DNA of 64,000 nt from Mansonella perstans. Lineage: Eukaryota; Nematoda; Chromadorea; Rhabditida; Onchocercidae. Positions 51,369-63,611 of this stretch are shown piece after piece. Below the pieces are notes generated by a model, which saw nothing but the letters and a program-made list of their open reading frames with translations, was not told where the DNA came from and searched no databases. The translations under genes and the position numbers were made by a program. The stretch covers positions 1 through 64,000 of the forward strand of contig JBAMDO010000072.1 of NCBI GenBank assembly GCA_037074765.1, in the 5' to 3' direction. Every line of letters starts with the position of its first letter. Positions within the stretch are counted from its first letter, which is position 1.

Positions 51369-53246
51369 TCAAACAACTTCAGTGAGCAATTTGCTACGCC
51401 TTTCTTCAATCATTATTATTGCTTTTTTCTCCAGGGCCTTCTTTTCTTTCAATAGCTCTTGCATAATTTTTTGAAACTCTTCGTGATCCTCCAGCTCCCG
51501 ATCATATTTTGAATAAACCTGAATAAATACGTAATTAAGTTCCTTTTTGTTGTGTTTTATAAATATGAAATTAAGTATCAAACCCATTTTTGAAAATGAG
51601 AACTAATTCATCAAGATAAATTAAAGTGAAAGGAAGAACAGTAGAAATTCAAAACAAGAGAACTTCAAATCATATATCAAAAAAAATGCAAAAATTTCCT
51701 TTTTCATTGCTAAAAGAGGAAAATCAAGACAAGTTATTTCAACCTTAATCTCATACGATAAACAGATTGACCTTTCTGCTTTCAGAATTTCAGTCTGTGA
51801 CTTAAAATAATTTATAACTTATTCGTCTAAAAATAAGAATAAAATTTTATAAACTGAAATATTACATTTATTAGAGACTATACAAAATATGGCATTGAAC
51901 TAATGACGAGAAAACAAAAGCGAGAGATGAAAAAAACCGATTTACATTATATAAAAAATTTAAATTTACTTCATTTAAAGCTTTTTTATATTCATTGAGC
52001 AACTTTTTGGATGCAACATTAGCCAAATTTTCACGTCGTTCGCGTGTTATCCGTGGCAACGAAATGTACAATACGGCACCCTCCTGACGTGGGATAAGGT
52101 CAGGTTTTGACTGTTCAATGGCGAGACGCGCTGACTTTATCATTGTCGGATTATCCGTGAAATCCACAGAAATCAATAGTGGGTTAACCAGTTTGATCCG
52201 TCCAAGTTTGTTTAACTTGCATTGCTGCAAATTCTATTTTGTTTAAATAAATTTAACATTATCTTAATATTTTCTAAGACCATAATGTTGCTATCTTGGA
52301 AATTTTGTGCTTAAATTTAACTTTAGGAAAGAAAGAACGATCATAAAATTTGTAGTATTTAGACAACACATTAAAAGAAAATATAAAAACTAGAATTTGA
52401 GAATAAATATTACTTTTCCATCTTGCATTTTCACTACGAAATCTTCATAAGTTCGCATATCAACCTTCAGTGAAAGACTTTTTGTAAGTTCCTGCACAAA
52501 AATATCCTGCAGGCTTTCCATTTCCTTCACTCCATGCTGTATGACAAAATCGGAACTATACGTCTTAGCTGGATCGCTACTGTCATCATCGTCATTAAAT
52601 CCTTTCTAAACAAAATAATTTCGGTGCATTTCCAATTTCGAAAGTAGAAAAGGAAGTGATTCCTTGGTAAAAGGATTTTTACAATATTATTATAATATTA
52701 AACATAGATCAAAAGCTCTTTTGTTTTGCATATTATCATTTAAATAATAGAAAAAACAGCAATGTAGAAAATACAGATGATTAAATCTCTTCAGTTTTTT
52801 TCAAATGAATTTGTATGATCAGTATAAGAGAATTCACAAATTCAGCAGAAAATATAGGACTCTTTTTATCCTTGCTACTGCATAAGCATCTACTTAAACA
52901 AAAATTTAATCAAAAAAAGTTAAACTTGAATTGCTAGTAAAATATTCAGCAAGTTTAACAATAGTAGAAAGAGAGCATAAAATAAAAGGTAAATTAAAAT
53001 AACATGCTAAATCTTGGAACATATGAATAACTATGAATAACTTACCATTTTCGCTTTCCGTTTCTTCTTCAGACAGAGAGGTGAAGAGTGTAGTTCTCGA
53101 AGTTGCATTAATTGATTTAACGATACGCTGCGGTAAATTGTTAATGGCAGACATTTTATTCTACTAGAACTTATATTTTTTTCCTGTTTTTGCAAGATAT
53201 TTATAAGTAGTGGAGAATTGGCGAATCTCAGCCATGAACGAAACAT
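51369..53246 (-). CDS. mrrf-1: Mitochondrial ribosome recycling factor
   Basis: Four exons, read from high to low coordinates: 53246-53046, 52605-52414, 52224-51970 and 51518-51369. They join in phase 0 to 265 residues, close to the human protein (262). The first about 25 residues (MFRSWLRFANSPLL and on) are basic and hydrophobic without acidic residues, fitting a mitochondrial presequence. The recycling-factor domain follows from about residue 85. Its hallmark lies near residues 188-197, PRITRERREN, matching the family's P-x-[VI]-T-x-E-x-R-x core that contacts 23S rRNA. The C-terminal helix is rich in Lys and Glu. With mitochondrial elongation factor G2, the factor splits post-termination mitoribosomes. 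The start ATG lies one base behind a strong acceptor. The partner-side SGLGLNP segment of bacterial factors appears as SKPDLIP. The gene is convergent with mlt-4. Confidence 0.95.
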
Positions 53247-53247
53247 T

Positions 53248-53265
53248 CTAAAAAAGAGGAAAGAA
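53248..53265 (-). promoter_or_regulatory. Spliced-leader acceptor of mrrf-1
   Basis: On the minus strand TTTCCTCTTTTTTAG is followed by a single A and then the start ATG. The strong pyrimidine tract with nothing coding upstream fits trans-splicing of a leader onto a one-base 5' UTR. Confidence 0.6.
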
Positions 53266-53635
53266 AAATTACGCTTTTAAAAAGTCGACAATTGACTTTT
53301 TCCAAATATTTAATTCTGTCCAACCACCATATATGCCTTTAACTTATTCAACATAGCAATCTCATAGTATTCCTCCTCTTCTTCATGTCATTATTAGAGA
53401 TATAGAAGTACTATACACATATTAACCAATTCGCCTAAAACAAACCGCAACAAAATTTAATTATCCTTAATTGGTTTCCAATGAAAGCCAGGAGATGGAC
53501 TGTGATCGAAGTTCAATCCATTTTGCTTAAATATTGATCATCAATCTCTTCCTTTTTTTTAACTAATCTACAGAAGGAAGCAGTTCACCATCATGTTGTA
53601 AACTCTCAGCATCATTCTCGCATTACATTTCGATA

Positions 53636-53869
53636 ATGATAAAAATTTGCGTAAACGATGAAGTTGAGAAGCACTTTAGAGAGATCCTTTTTAATATGGA
53701 AATTCGGCACAATCCAGCAGTGTCATTTCAAATTGAGCAAACTGCAAATATTTTACTCGAAACAACAAAAAGTGATACTGAGAGTTTTATTTTCTTTTGC
53801 AAAAATGCTAAGGCACAAATCGAAGTTTCGATAAAAAAGACCAATTTGAAAGGAAAAATTTTCAATTGA
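53636..53869 (+). CDS. Small uncharacterised protein, 77 residues
   Basis: An uninterrupted frame runs from ATG at 53636 to TGA at 53867. The frame stays open back to a splice acceptor (CTAATCTACAG, ending 53573), so a longer N-terminus of 21 codons is possible if an upstream exon exists. AATAAA sits two bases after the stop, as expected for a very short 3' UTR. The gene is head to head with mrrf-1, about 390 bp between starts. The composition is balanced and it looks predominantly helical (for example DEVEKHFREILFNMEIR and QTANILLETTKSD). The pattern faintly recalls a histone fold of the CENP-S type, but this is too weak to name it. It could still be a chance frame. Confidence 0.45.
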   Translation: MIKICVNDEVEKHFREILFNMEIRHNPAVSFQIEQTANILLETTKSDTESFIFFCKNAKAQIEVSIKKTNLKGKIFN

Positions 53870-55660
53870 AAATAAAATGAATTTGTTGGAAAGATAGAAC
53901 TCGTATATGAAGTAACAAAAAAAGAATCGAAAACAAATCACTGGAAGACAAAGAAATACCGCTAAAAAAAATCAGCTGAAATCAAACACGCAAATTAATC
54001 TATGAGAGTCAGATTATGTAAAATGACAAAAAAATTTGATCGTAGAATGAGAAAACTTATTAAAAGGAGTGAAAATGCATGACATAAATAACATATTATG
54101 AGAAAGAGGAAAAAAACGAGAAAGTTCACATAAGGTCAGTTGCGTTAAATGAGACTTCTCATACGTTGAAAAATAATGACATAATTTTGATATATTTAAC
54201 CATTTGTGTTAAAAAAAAAAATGCTGTTACAATTCATACTCAAAAATATGCCACCGCATTTCTTTCAGTGAAAAATTTTTATGATTACTATGAGCGAAGG
54301 ATGAATTAATGCCCAGCACGAGGTTCTAAAATTCCAAACGAGTTTTTATTTCAGTATCTCAAAGAGATATGCAATGGATAAATTTTCTATTTTTAAAGAA
54401 AAAAATTGAAATCTTATTGTAGAATCTTTATTTGCAAAAATATTGCAATAAAAAGTTTTAAGTTTTTGACTAAAAGTTAGAAATATTCATTAGTAATTCA
54501 ATTTCTAGGAACTTCAAACAACTTTGATGTATAAATTAAAGTATCCAACATAAGACCGCTGAATTATTTTAAAAAAAAAAAAATCTATAAAAAACAACAC
54601 ATCATTATATGCAGAGAAAATTATACAAGAACAAACTAAAAATGGCAATTATAATTTCTATAATTACTTCTGGAAAACGTGAAAATGAGGTTGGACTGTC
54701 AAGTCAAGACAACATCATTCAGACAATATTCAACATTAATTTTGATTTGATATACTACGAGTAACCCACATCCAATTTCAAAATTCCTGTGAACAATGAG
54801 CAAATAAATTTAAATATTAAATGATAGAAAAGTGCTATTCACGATACCAGTACAGCTAGACCATTCGTACAAAGATGAAGGAAACAAACCAAAGATGCAG
54901 TAACTGACATGCGAACAAAGTACTTTTTGGATAGAAGAATATGCTGCTTGCTAAGAAACAGATCTTGTATATCAGAGAGAATAAGCCTACTAGAAAGACT
55001 TCAAAGAAAAAATTCCAAATTTTAAATTTAAGTATACGTTAAGACAGCGAGTAATAAGGAAAATTTCCCAAATTAAATTGATATTGGAAATCAAAAGAAA
55101 TGATACCTTCCCAGAACTCCAAATATATGCTACAACATATATTGAAATGTAATAAGAGACTTTAAATGCATCATGAGACAATAACAGGTAATCAAATATC
55201 GATATCCTTCAAATTTCTTGAAAACTAATTTATCAAATATTTCTTTTGAATTTTTTAAAATTAATCCTTTAATTTTCAAATTTGGATTTCCCATTTCATT
55301 AAGCTCAGAAAAATGGAGAACAGTATCACAAATATGTTCAACAAAAAAAACCTTACCGAAATTTCCTAATTTCTTATCTCTTGAAAATTTCTAATTGGAA
55401 AGACAAAGTTTTCATGCAAAATTAGAGTACTGAAATCTTTATGCTTAAAATGGCATGTTTAACTCGTATTAATTTGAGGATGGCAGCGTAGATGAGTTAT
55501 TGGAAATATCAATAATTTTTGAGATTAAAATAAATTGGGAAGATATGAGTGTGAAGAAAAGATTTCCAAATCAGATTCAAACAAAACTTTACAAGCTAAA
55601 AAACAAAATTACTTTTTAAAAATGAAAGAAAAAGCTCTGTTATAATTTGCTAAGGCATTC
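53870..55660. other. A+T-rich intergenic DNA
   Basis: No exon is supportable on either strand. The region must hold the 3' end of the minus-strand gene ending at 55661 and that of the small + strand gene. Otherwise I see nothing in it. Confidence 0.65.
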
Positions 55661-58422
55661 TCATAAGTTCTCAGCCTCAATTTTGTCATTAATTTCATCG
55701 GCAGATTCTGAATCTGTTGCATCCGCAAAAGAATCAAACAGCTGCTCTTTCGCTGGTAAAGGCGCATAACTGAAACAGAAAACTTTAAGGTGACATATTG
55801 AAAACAAGCATTAAAAAATCAAAGTAATGTTCTCACTGGGATAATTTGACTTTATGATCATATAAATACATTTCATGCACTTGCATTATGAATTAAATTT
55901 GAAAAGTTCAAGAATCTTGCTGAAAAAGGTTTATTTTAATTTTCAGTTTCGCAAATAAGAACTTGAAAGAAGATCTCTAAATACACCAAAAAGAAAAATA
56001 TTTCATTTGACATCCTAATTCTGGTCAAACAGTTGAAAATAAATGAGCTGCATGCACTTGCAATGATAATGAAACAATAACTTACTCGATGTTTTGATTA
56101 GTATGACTCGAAGAACTACCAGTACCAATTTTCATAATGAACACGACGACGATAACACTGATTGTTAGAAAAATGACCGCGAAAAGCATTGTATGCAACA
56201 GTGATGAATGCGTCGTATGTAGTTGTAATGATAAGGAACTGCAGTCCTCTGAAATTTATAACTTTTTCCAAATAATTTCAAAACTAAAAATTCAAATCAA
56301 TCAGTAGAATGAAGCAGCGTGTAATTCCATTATAGAGACATCTAAATGATATAAAGTTAAACTAAGACAAGGAAATATGAAGAATGATAAAAAAAACCCA
56401 AAGATTAGAGGTGAACGATAACAACAAAAAAGATGGCTGAAGAGATCTTGGAAAGAAATGAATTTTCTTAAATATGATTGAAAATGATGTGAGTTCTTTC
56501 GGACATTATTTTGGATCCACTGATTTTGTTATCCGCTTTCACTCTGAATAATACCATTTCGAGCAATTCTAATCTCTGTATACTTCTAATCTGAATTTAT
56601 TTCATTCCATAATCATCACAATAATCGCTTCAGATTAACCTTATAATGGAATTCACGATAAGGTCCAAATGTCAACATTCGAAATGTCATGATTCAAATT
56701 GAATCCTAAAAGTTTTTGAAATTTATAGGCTAACCGCAGTGATATATCATTGGATCCTCGCCCGTTTTACAGCATGGTCGACAATATCCTACCGATCGAT
56801 TACTAAAGTTTGAGGCACACGAATCGCATTGCAAAGGTCCAGCACCATGACATGTCCTACACGCATCATCACATGGTGTACAAATGGAACTTGCTGTCTC
56901 ATAATATCCAAGGGAGCATTTATTCTTCCTCAGTATACAACGAGCCTGCACTGCTATCGTATCTGTAGAAAAATAGTTCAATAATCTAGGAAATTATAAT
57001 CTTCTTGAAGATAAATAATTGAAACTTGTCAGCTTTTAAAAGAAATTCCAGATTCTTGTTCAGAAATTCTCTAACAATCATTCAAAAAACAGATAAAAAT
57101 TCGAAGTAAATGTGCTCATTAAGCTGATGTTTAATTACAATCATTTCTGGAAAAAACGACAGAAATTTATTTGTAAACTTTTCTTGTAAAATTTATTTGT
57201 ACAGCAGATTCTTTTATTAGACAGAACAAATCCTTCAAGGTTTTTATCTTGACTGCTTTGCTAAATAACGTGTTTTACAGTTTATCTGATCGATAAAAGA
57301 GACTTGGTCATGCATTTTTTCAAATGTTACGTTTTTTAAGTTAATGTTTATCTTAAAACAAAAAGTTTCAAGCGATTTCAGTTGCTATACTCATTTGATA
57401 GCAAACATTTCTAAATTTGGGATTTGCTGTCATCGCTAAGCAAATGGACAGTCAAAAAATGGTAAATGATTTTCCACAAAACTTACAGTCTGGTTCGAGC
57501 TCAGATGGACATACATCTATGCACTGTCCGTTATCCAAATGTCCATAATGGTTCACATCAATTAATAGCTGTTTACCATGGCATGTTACGCATTGTTCTG
57601 CTTTGATACATGTTTTGCAGCTTGGACTGCATGCACGACATTTATATCCTTCTCGGAAATATCCTTCATCGCATCTGGCTACACATCTGTAATAAAATTT
57701 CACAAGCTGAAAAATAAAACAACGGTAGCAACTTCAATAAATTTGCAAAGCATTAGATGAACTGTCCGATTATAAAATTTTTTATGTTTCTAACACACAT
57801 AATTGCTTGGCAAAACAAATATTTAACAATGATAAAAAAAAAACTGTCAGTTACAACTTGAACCGTTAATTCATCCAATTATCAGTGATTCAAACTATTC
57901 ACTCCTACTCAACCAATAACCCAATAATATTTCCATTATTTGCTTGGCGTTTCTGATCAAGAGTACAGTGTGTTTTGTGCTATTTATCATTGTTCATTTT
58001 ACAATTAAAATGAGATTTTTCGTTCGGCCTAATAGAAGAGAATAAATTACACTGATTTATTTTCAGCTTACTATGATGCCAGTTACTATATTGAGTAAAA
58101 TAAGGAAGTTTAATTCTATCATGGAGATTCGATGAACAACTTTTGATATCGTTCAAACTTAATACTTGAACTGTGCTATGACAAAAGTCTCGTATAATTG
58201 GTTGACCTATAAAGCAATTGTCTTTGTGCACTTGAAAAGTGTTACTCCTACGCAACACAACACTTACTTGAAGCCAGCACGATTACGAAGAGACTGCGTG
58301 AAATGCTTGCAAGAAAAGCAGCTAACTGCTGATCGTGATTCCATACATCCAATACATTCTGGATGACAATCTGCAGCTGAATGCAAATCACCGAACTTAG
58401 TCAGTCCTTCAGTTGCAGTAAT
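55661..58422 (-). CDS. Cysteine-rich type I membrane protein, furin/PC5-like C-terminus (5' end not resolved)
   Basis: Five exons, high to low: 58422-58268, 57686-57487, 56962-56735, 56248-56086 and 55769-55661. They join in phase to 284 residues and end in TGA. The first three exons encode furin-type cysteine repeats (CHPECIGC, SCFSCKHF, KCVARC, CRACSPSCKTC, CTPCDDACRTCHG, CDSC). Exon 4 holds a membrane helix (MLFAVIFLTISVIVVVFIM). Exon 5 is a short cytoplasmic tail with YAPL, which fits the Y-x-x-hydrophobic sorting signal, and an acidic cluster with a possible CK2 site (DATDSESADE). Cys-rich region, helix, tyrosine signal and acidic cluster together are the layout of furin and PC5B tails, which cycle between trans-Golgi and endosomes. 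A subtilase or P domain is not visible in the window, so the convertase assignment is inference. A cysteine-rich receptor-like protein is the alternative. Confidence 0.72.
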
Positions 58423-61400
58423 CTAAAATTTTGACTGATTACCTCTAAAAGTTCAGAAAATGAACACAGTAAAAATTTGTTGAACAAAGAGGAAATTTAC
58501 AAAAACGAGAAAAACATTAGGGAGAATTCCTCAACCATTTTTTGTTCAATTTTTATGCCTTTTTTTATGAAATTTCCTTTTTCAATCAACAAATTTATAT
58601 CATTAATTAATAAATATAGGAGTAAGCAAAAACTCTATCGTCTCAATGTAGCAGCCATCAACTATTAATCATGCTCAGTAAAAAAAAAAATAAAATAAGA
58701 ATAATGAAAACTTTGTTAAGAAGACAAAAATTACGTAAGATAGCTGAAAGAAATAATCAAATTTAACTTCAAAAATTAAGAGCAAGGTATCTTAATGAAA
58801 ATCCAATCGCAAGCTTGCATGTAAATGAAAAGAAAACAACCAATCAAGTGCAAGTGAAGTAAATAAAGTATTTGAGTAATTAATTATGCTGTATTACATG
58901 CATTACTTATTTTTCTAATCTTAACAGGCAAAGCAAGCTTAAATGATAATTGGCAAAAAGCATTACGAAAAAAAGTCCGCGCAGATATGAAACAGCACTC
59001 ATCTTAATAAGTTATTAAATTGTATCACATATGCAGCTTCTTATTTCTCCAATTTTAACAACCAAAAGTACTTTCGAATGATGAATGCAAAAAGTACTAT
59101 AAAAAAAAATATGATGAAGTAGAGTGCTATGGAATATTTGAATAAGCAATGTTATCACATTTTGTTAATAATATTTTAAATAATCCAAATTTCATATAAA
59201 AGACCTGTGAATCTTTAGGCATGCAACACATAAATGAATGAGTTAATTGAATCAAAAAGTCTATTTGATGTATTGTGTACTATATTAAAAAAACAGCACC
59301 TCCTATTTCCAGTACTATTACGGCTAATTGATAAACGATTATCCGCATTACTTTTTCTGCCTTAGAAGAAAATCGGAAAACCCAATCCACGAGTAAATAA
59401 GTTTAATCGTTAATTTAATTTAACTGAATGTTTCTTTGATAAATGATCAGAATAGTGCGAATTCTGACTAGTCCTTAAAATTTATACAAATATGAGGAAG
59501 AAAAACAGCCTTTTAGATTTTTGGACTGATGAAAACAAAGGGTTTAACAGAATGTCCCAATAGATAATTTAATCCCATCTTCTTCAATGCCACATTTTCA
59601 TTTTCATCAAAACCAACTCGGACAGATTTCTCTAATCTTCCTGTAGCAACAAGTAAGTGAATCAGTTATGAAATTCAACCGTACACCATCAACATCACAA
59701 AGAAACAAAAGAAATCACTTCAGATGTCTAATATTCATGTAAAACGTCCGAAAACATATTTTCAAAATTTATATTTCACTCCAAGATATCAAAATACCCA
59801 TTAAATATAAAAACTGGTTTAAATGTTGCTCTTACTTCATTTTCTTAATTATAAATTACAATTTGATATCTTCAAATGTAGACGACACACCAAGCTCGTA
59901 GAACTAACTGATCCTTACACGATGACTTTTTGAAGACCCATAGCAGACCGTTTTCAAGATTAAAATCTTACTTTCTTAAATCGTATTAGTAAATTAATTT
60001 TTGAAAGCGATTCACATAAACGCGACAACGTATGTATCTATGACTACTTAAGACATACTACTTTTAGGATATATGCAACATACACTGGCCTCCTTTGCAA
60101 GAAATGATGGCTTCTTAGTGATTCTTATGCTCCTCAGATTATAACAAAAAATTTCTTTAAAAACATTACAAATCCTAGAAGAAAAATTCGTCCAAGATGA
60201 GAAATAAATAACGGAGGGACTACAACTAATTGTTATTCCAACATACTACGACTATAATACATTAGTAGTACGACAAAAATTTCCACTGAATTTTAGTTTT
60301 TGAAAATGAGCAGAAAAAAAACAGTACGAAAAACTCATCAAATCCAAAAATAGAAAGATCCGGATTTTACTCCGATTTGCTAGAGTCTCAATCAAAACTG
60401 GATATTTCTCATTTAGGATTTCCGATACATTCGTAGTATATCAGCCTTACAACAAAAGGTTTCAGATGCTTTACTTAATATAACACGGAAAATTCCAAAT
60501 TCATCACTTTATTCTTTATATAAAAAAACCCAACACTTACATATAAGGTACAAAGCCTTAACATCGGTATCAAATAGTTAAAATATACATGACGACAAAA
60601 AGTACACTGGGGTGAGTTTCTCTTTTATCCCGTCAGAAAGTGGATTGTTGAAATCCGAAATTTAATTCCAATGCACCCACAACTTCTTATTCTATTTACA
60701 CAAGTTAAATACTGGTAAAACTTGATAAAATTCATATCAGATCCAGTGGATACTAATAATTTAATCAATTTACTGCTACCATAATACGCCAAGCAGGCTA
60801 TTAATTACAACCCAAACAATTTTAGTTCACATTAAGGTTATTCGATGACGAGACAGGAGAATAATTCACACACAAATATGGTTGCAAAACCGGGATTCAC
60901 TTTACACGAATAATATGCAGTTATAATGTATTAGGAGAGAAATTAAAATGCCTTCAATAAAAATTCGCTAATTTATTGTTTTTGATTTGCAGTTCACAAT
61001 AGATTTTCTTATCTGAATAAACCTGTTTACTGAACGATTAATTTTGCGTAAACTGATAAAAAAACACTTTTTTCTTAAAAAGGAACCGATCAAAATCTTC
61101 AAGTTCACAGTCCTGCAATTTTATATATTCGGCACAGAAGAAATGGAATGTTATAATTATAAAAAAAAGGGAACAAAGATGTGAGAAGTAACGGTAATAG
61201 TCTGGAAACACATTACAAAAACTGCTCACTTTAATTAATTAAATTATTCGGCACTGATATGCAACATTCTTAACCAAAGATGTTTTTTTCACGAACCTAT
61301 TTTTTTGAGCAAAAAATATTTGCACTCAGTTCATCGGATAAACTTTAATACAATGGCAGTAGAAGAATGATAAAATGAAGTGACAAGCATTACAAAAGTT

Positions 61401-63407
61401 CACAATAGCAAACTGTTGAAAATTTTTGGAAGAAGCACTGGAATCGCATAAAATTTACTTCACCTTACCTGTTTAATGACAAATAAATCTTTAACGGTTA
61501 GTCTTAGACCAAAACCATACAGAAATAGTTCCGGAAGAGGTGAAGCAAAAGTGATTCTCGAACTAGAAAAATGAAATGATAAATCTAGATATATTTTCCA
61601 GAAACGAAATATATCTCTTACTTACCGCCGTTGAAAGAATTGTTTTTACCAAAAATCGCATTCAGACAAATACAATACTTCTTCAAAATAATGCATCAAA
61701 AAGAGTCAAGCATAAAAAAATCCATCGAATTATGCAAAAGTCGAATATCAAAATTCGAAGAAAGACGACAATCCTTGAAGAAAAACGCTCACGGAAGAAC
61801 TGTAAAGCCAAACAGCTCAATAAAACTAAACATACATATGTTAAAATTACTAATATTTTTCTGCTTAACATTGAAATAATGATGATGTACCCAAAGAACT
61901 GTTAGACTCGAAGATTTCTTTTTGGTAGATGCCCAATTAGTTCTGCTCGACACTTTGGGTATAACTTAAAATAATAAAAATAGTCAACTTATATGTACAT
62001 TCCAGTGAACTGAGATAATAAACGAGGTACAGCTCTTAACAAAATTTCTTAACAAACCGCATGACCCGCACCATGTATAGTTTCATTCCTTGCATTAAAA
62101 GTAAAATTAAGTAAATGTCTTTCGCCCCTTGCAATTTGGAAGAAATACTTAAATTGTGAATAACAGCTTAAAATTGTTTCAAAAATATGCATTAAGCAAT
62201 TTAGCAACTCAGAGAAATAATACAATTCTTCTGAAACCTAATGATGGCAGAAAGTCCAAATGGCAGAAACAGCAAAATAAACTAATTTACAGATAAAACG
62301 AGGATAACGTAATCTGAAACAAAAACAAAGTTTAAGGAATCATAATACAAGGCAAGGAAAGAATCAAACTTGCAGAATCATAAATGAAATAGGAAGAATT
62401 TCTCCATGATCGATGATCGATTGGCAGATACATATAATCAGGAAGAGCAGAATTCAAAAAATTAAAGTGCTGTGATAGAGAAAAAAATTTGCAGTAGATT
62501 TTAAATAAATCAAATGGATAACAGTGACTAATCATCAGTTCTACTGCTTGTTATTTCAATCAAATTTGATTTTAAATTTGAAAAAAACTGATTTTTTCCT
62601 TAAAAAGAAAACACTTTGATTTATCCTTATTAAAATGGAGTAAGTGCAACCAGTGCTAATTCAGACGGTGTAAAAAATTGGCACTTAGAAAATCAGTTCT
62701 TAATTTGAGCTCAAAAATAAGCATTTCTTTCTTGCTCTTTCCGCACATAACGTCAGATAAAAAATAACAATGAAAATGATAAAATTATAAATGGTTGAAA
62801 AAATTCATGAGAATTTTAGAAAACTCAAAGTTCTACTAAAAATTTCAAAAAAGATCATTGACAACATGATAGTATAATTACCTAATAACACAAACATTAT
62901 AAAATAGAAGAAACATATCCAAAAATATATGCTCTAAAATCAGCACTTTGTTAAACAGAGATAGATAGAAAACATGACAGTAAATTCTTTTTTTGTATGT
63001 AAGAAAAAACCGGTGCAGGAAGCCAACGAACACGTATAGAATATATATTTCAAAGTCGGATACAATGACATCCCTAAAAAATCAAATTTTCAATATTACA
63101 AACATATAACAAATTTTACCTCCTCTTCCTTCGTGTTATCAAAACATATGGCAATATATTTTTTTAGCCTTTTTTTCAGTAATAAATCTGCTTAGTAAAA
63201 ACAGTTCACTTATTATTAAATGTATCAAAACTGTTGGAAAAGAGGAATACAAACAGTATCTTGAAAGATTTCTTTGAAAGTCTTATGCTAGATAAAATGT
63301 AAATGAGGCTAGTATATATACTCGTCCTACAGAAAGCCTTTTCAATTTCCTACCAACTATAGCAAATGAATTTGAAAAATCAGGAGATCATCAAATCAGG
63401 AGAAAAT
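58423..63407. other. Intron or intergenic DNA upstream of the cysteine-rich exons
   Basis: Mostly A+T-rich and non-coding. Two exon-like segments (61469-61562 and 62291-62313, minus strand) are listed separately. No subtilase catalytic motif (Asp/His/Ser blocks) was seen on the minus strand. Confidence 0.5.
61469..62313 (-). other. Candidate upstream exons of the cysteine-rich gene
   Basis: A 94-nt segment (61562-61469) lies between a TTTTTCTAG acceptor and an ACAG/GTAAGG donor. It is open only in the frame that enters with one base and leaves in phase 0, the phase required by the exon at 58422. It encodes 31 residues including ASPLPELFLYGFGLRLTVKD. A further 23-nt segment (62313-62291), between TTTTTGTTTCAG and GTAAAT, ends in the matching phase. 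The 94-nt exon is fairly likely. The 23-nt microexon is weak. Neither supplies a start codon or a recognisable domain. Confidence 0.35.
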
Positions 63408-63611
63408 TTAGGTCATGGGAACCAATGAAGGTGAAGGAGGTATAATGGCTGCTGCTGAAATATTACTAGCAAGAGAGATAGTAGAAGGTGTAGTAGTGGT
63501 AGTAGCAGTAGGAGTAGGTTTCATTGCACGCCGGCAAGCCAATACTGCAGCTAATGTAACAAGCACTAAGACGGCCAACTGCAGTGTCATCAGCAGAACT
63601 GGTAGTGAAAT
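63408..63611 (-). CDS. Terminal exon with membrane helix and Thr/Ser-rich tail (partial)
   Basis: On the minus strand a GGTTTTTCTGCAG acceptor is followed by 67 open codons and TAA. The peptide starts with a strongly hydrophobic stretch of about 28 residues (VLLMTLQLAVLVLVTLAAVL is its core), then CRRAMK, which obeys the positive-inside rule. A tail follows, rich in Thr, Ser, Pro and Ala. It reads as the last exon of a single-pass membrane protein whose earlier exons lie beyond 64000. The local G+C is clearly higher than its surroundings, as in other exons here. It is on the same strand as the cysteine-rich gene downstream and could be an alternative 3' end of that gene. The opposite strand also has an 80-codon frame (63415-63657) over the same bases, so strand choice is not certain. 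Confidence 0.45.
   Translation of the reverse strand: MSLPVLLMTLQLAVLVLVTLAAVLACRRAMKPTPTATTTTTPSTISLASNISAAAIIPPSPSLVPMT

Noticed and set aside
59520..59645. Minus-strand frame of about 42 codons behind a CTACAG acceptor
   Set aside because: It ends at a stop, its entry phase does not fit the exon at 61469, and no donor joins it to the exon at 58422.
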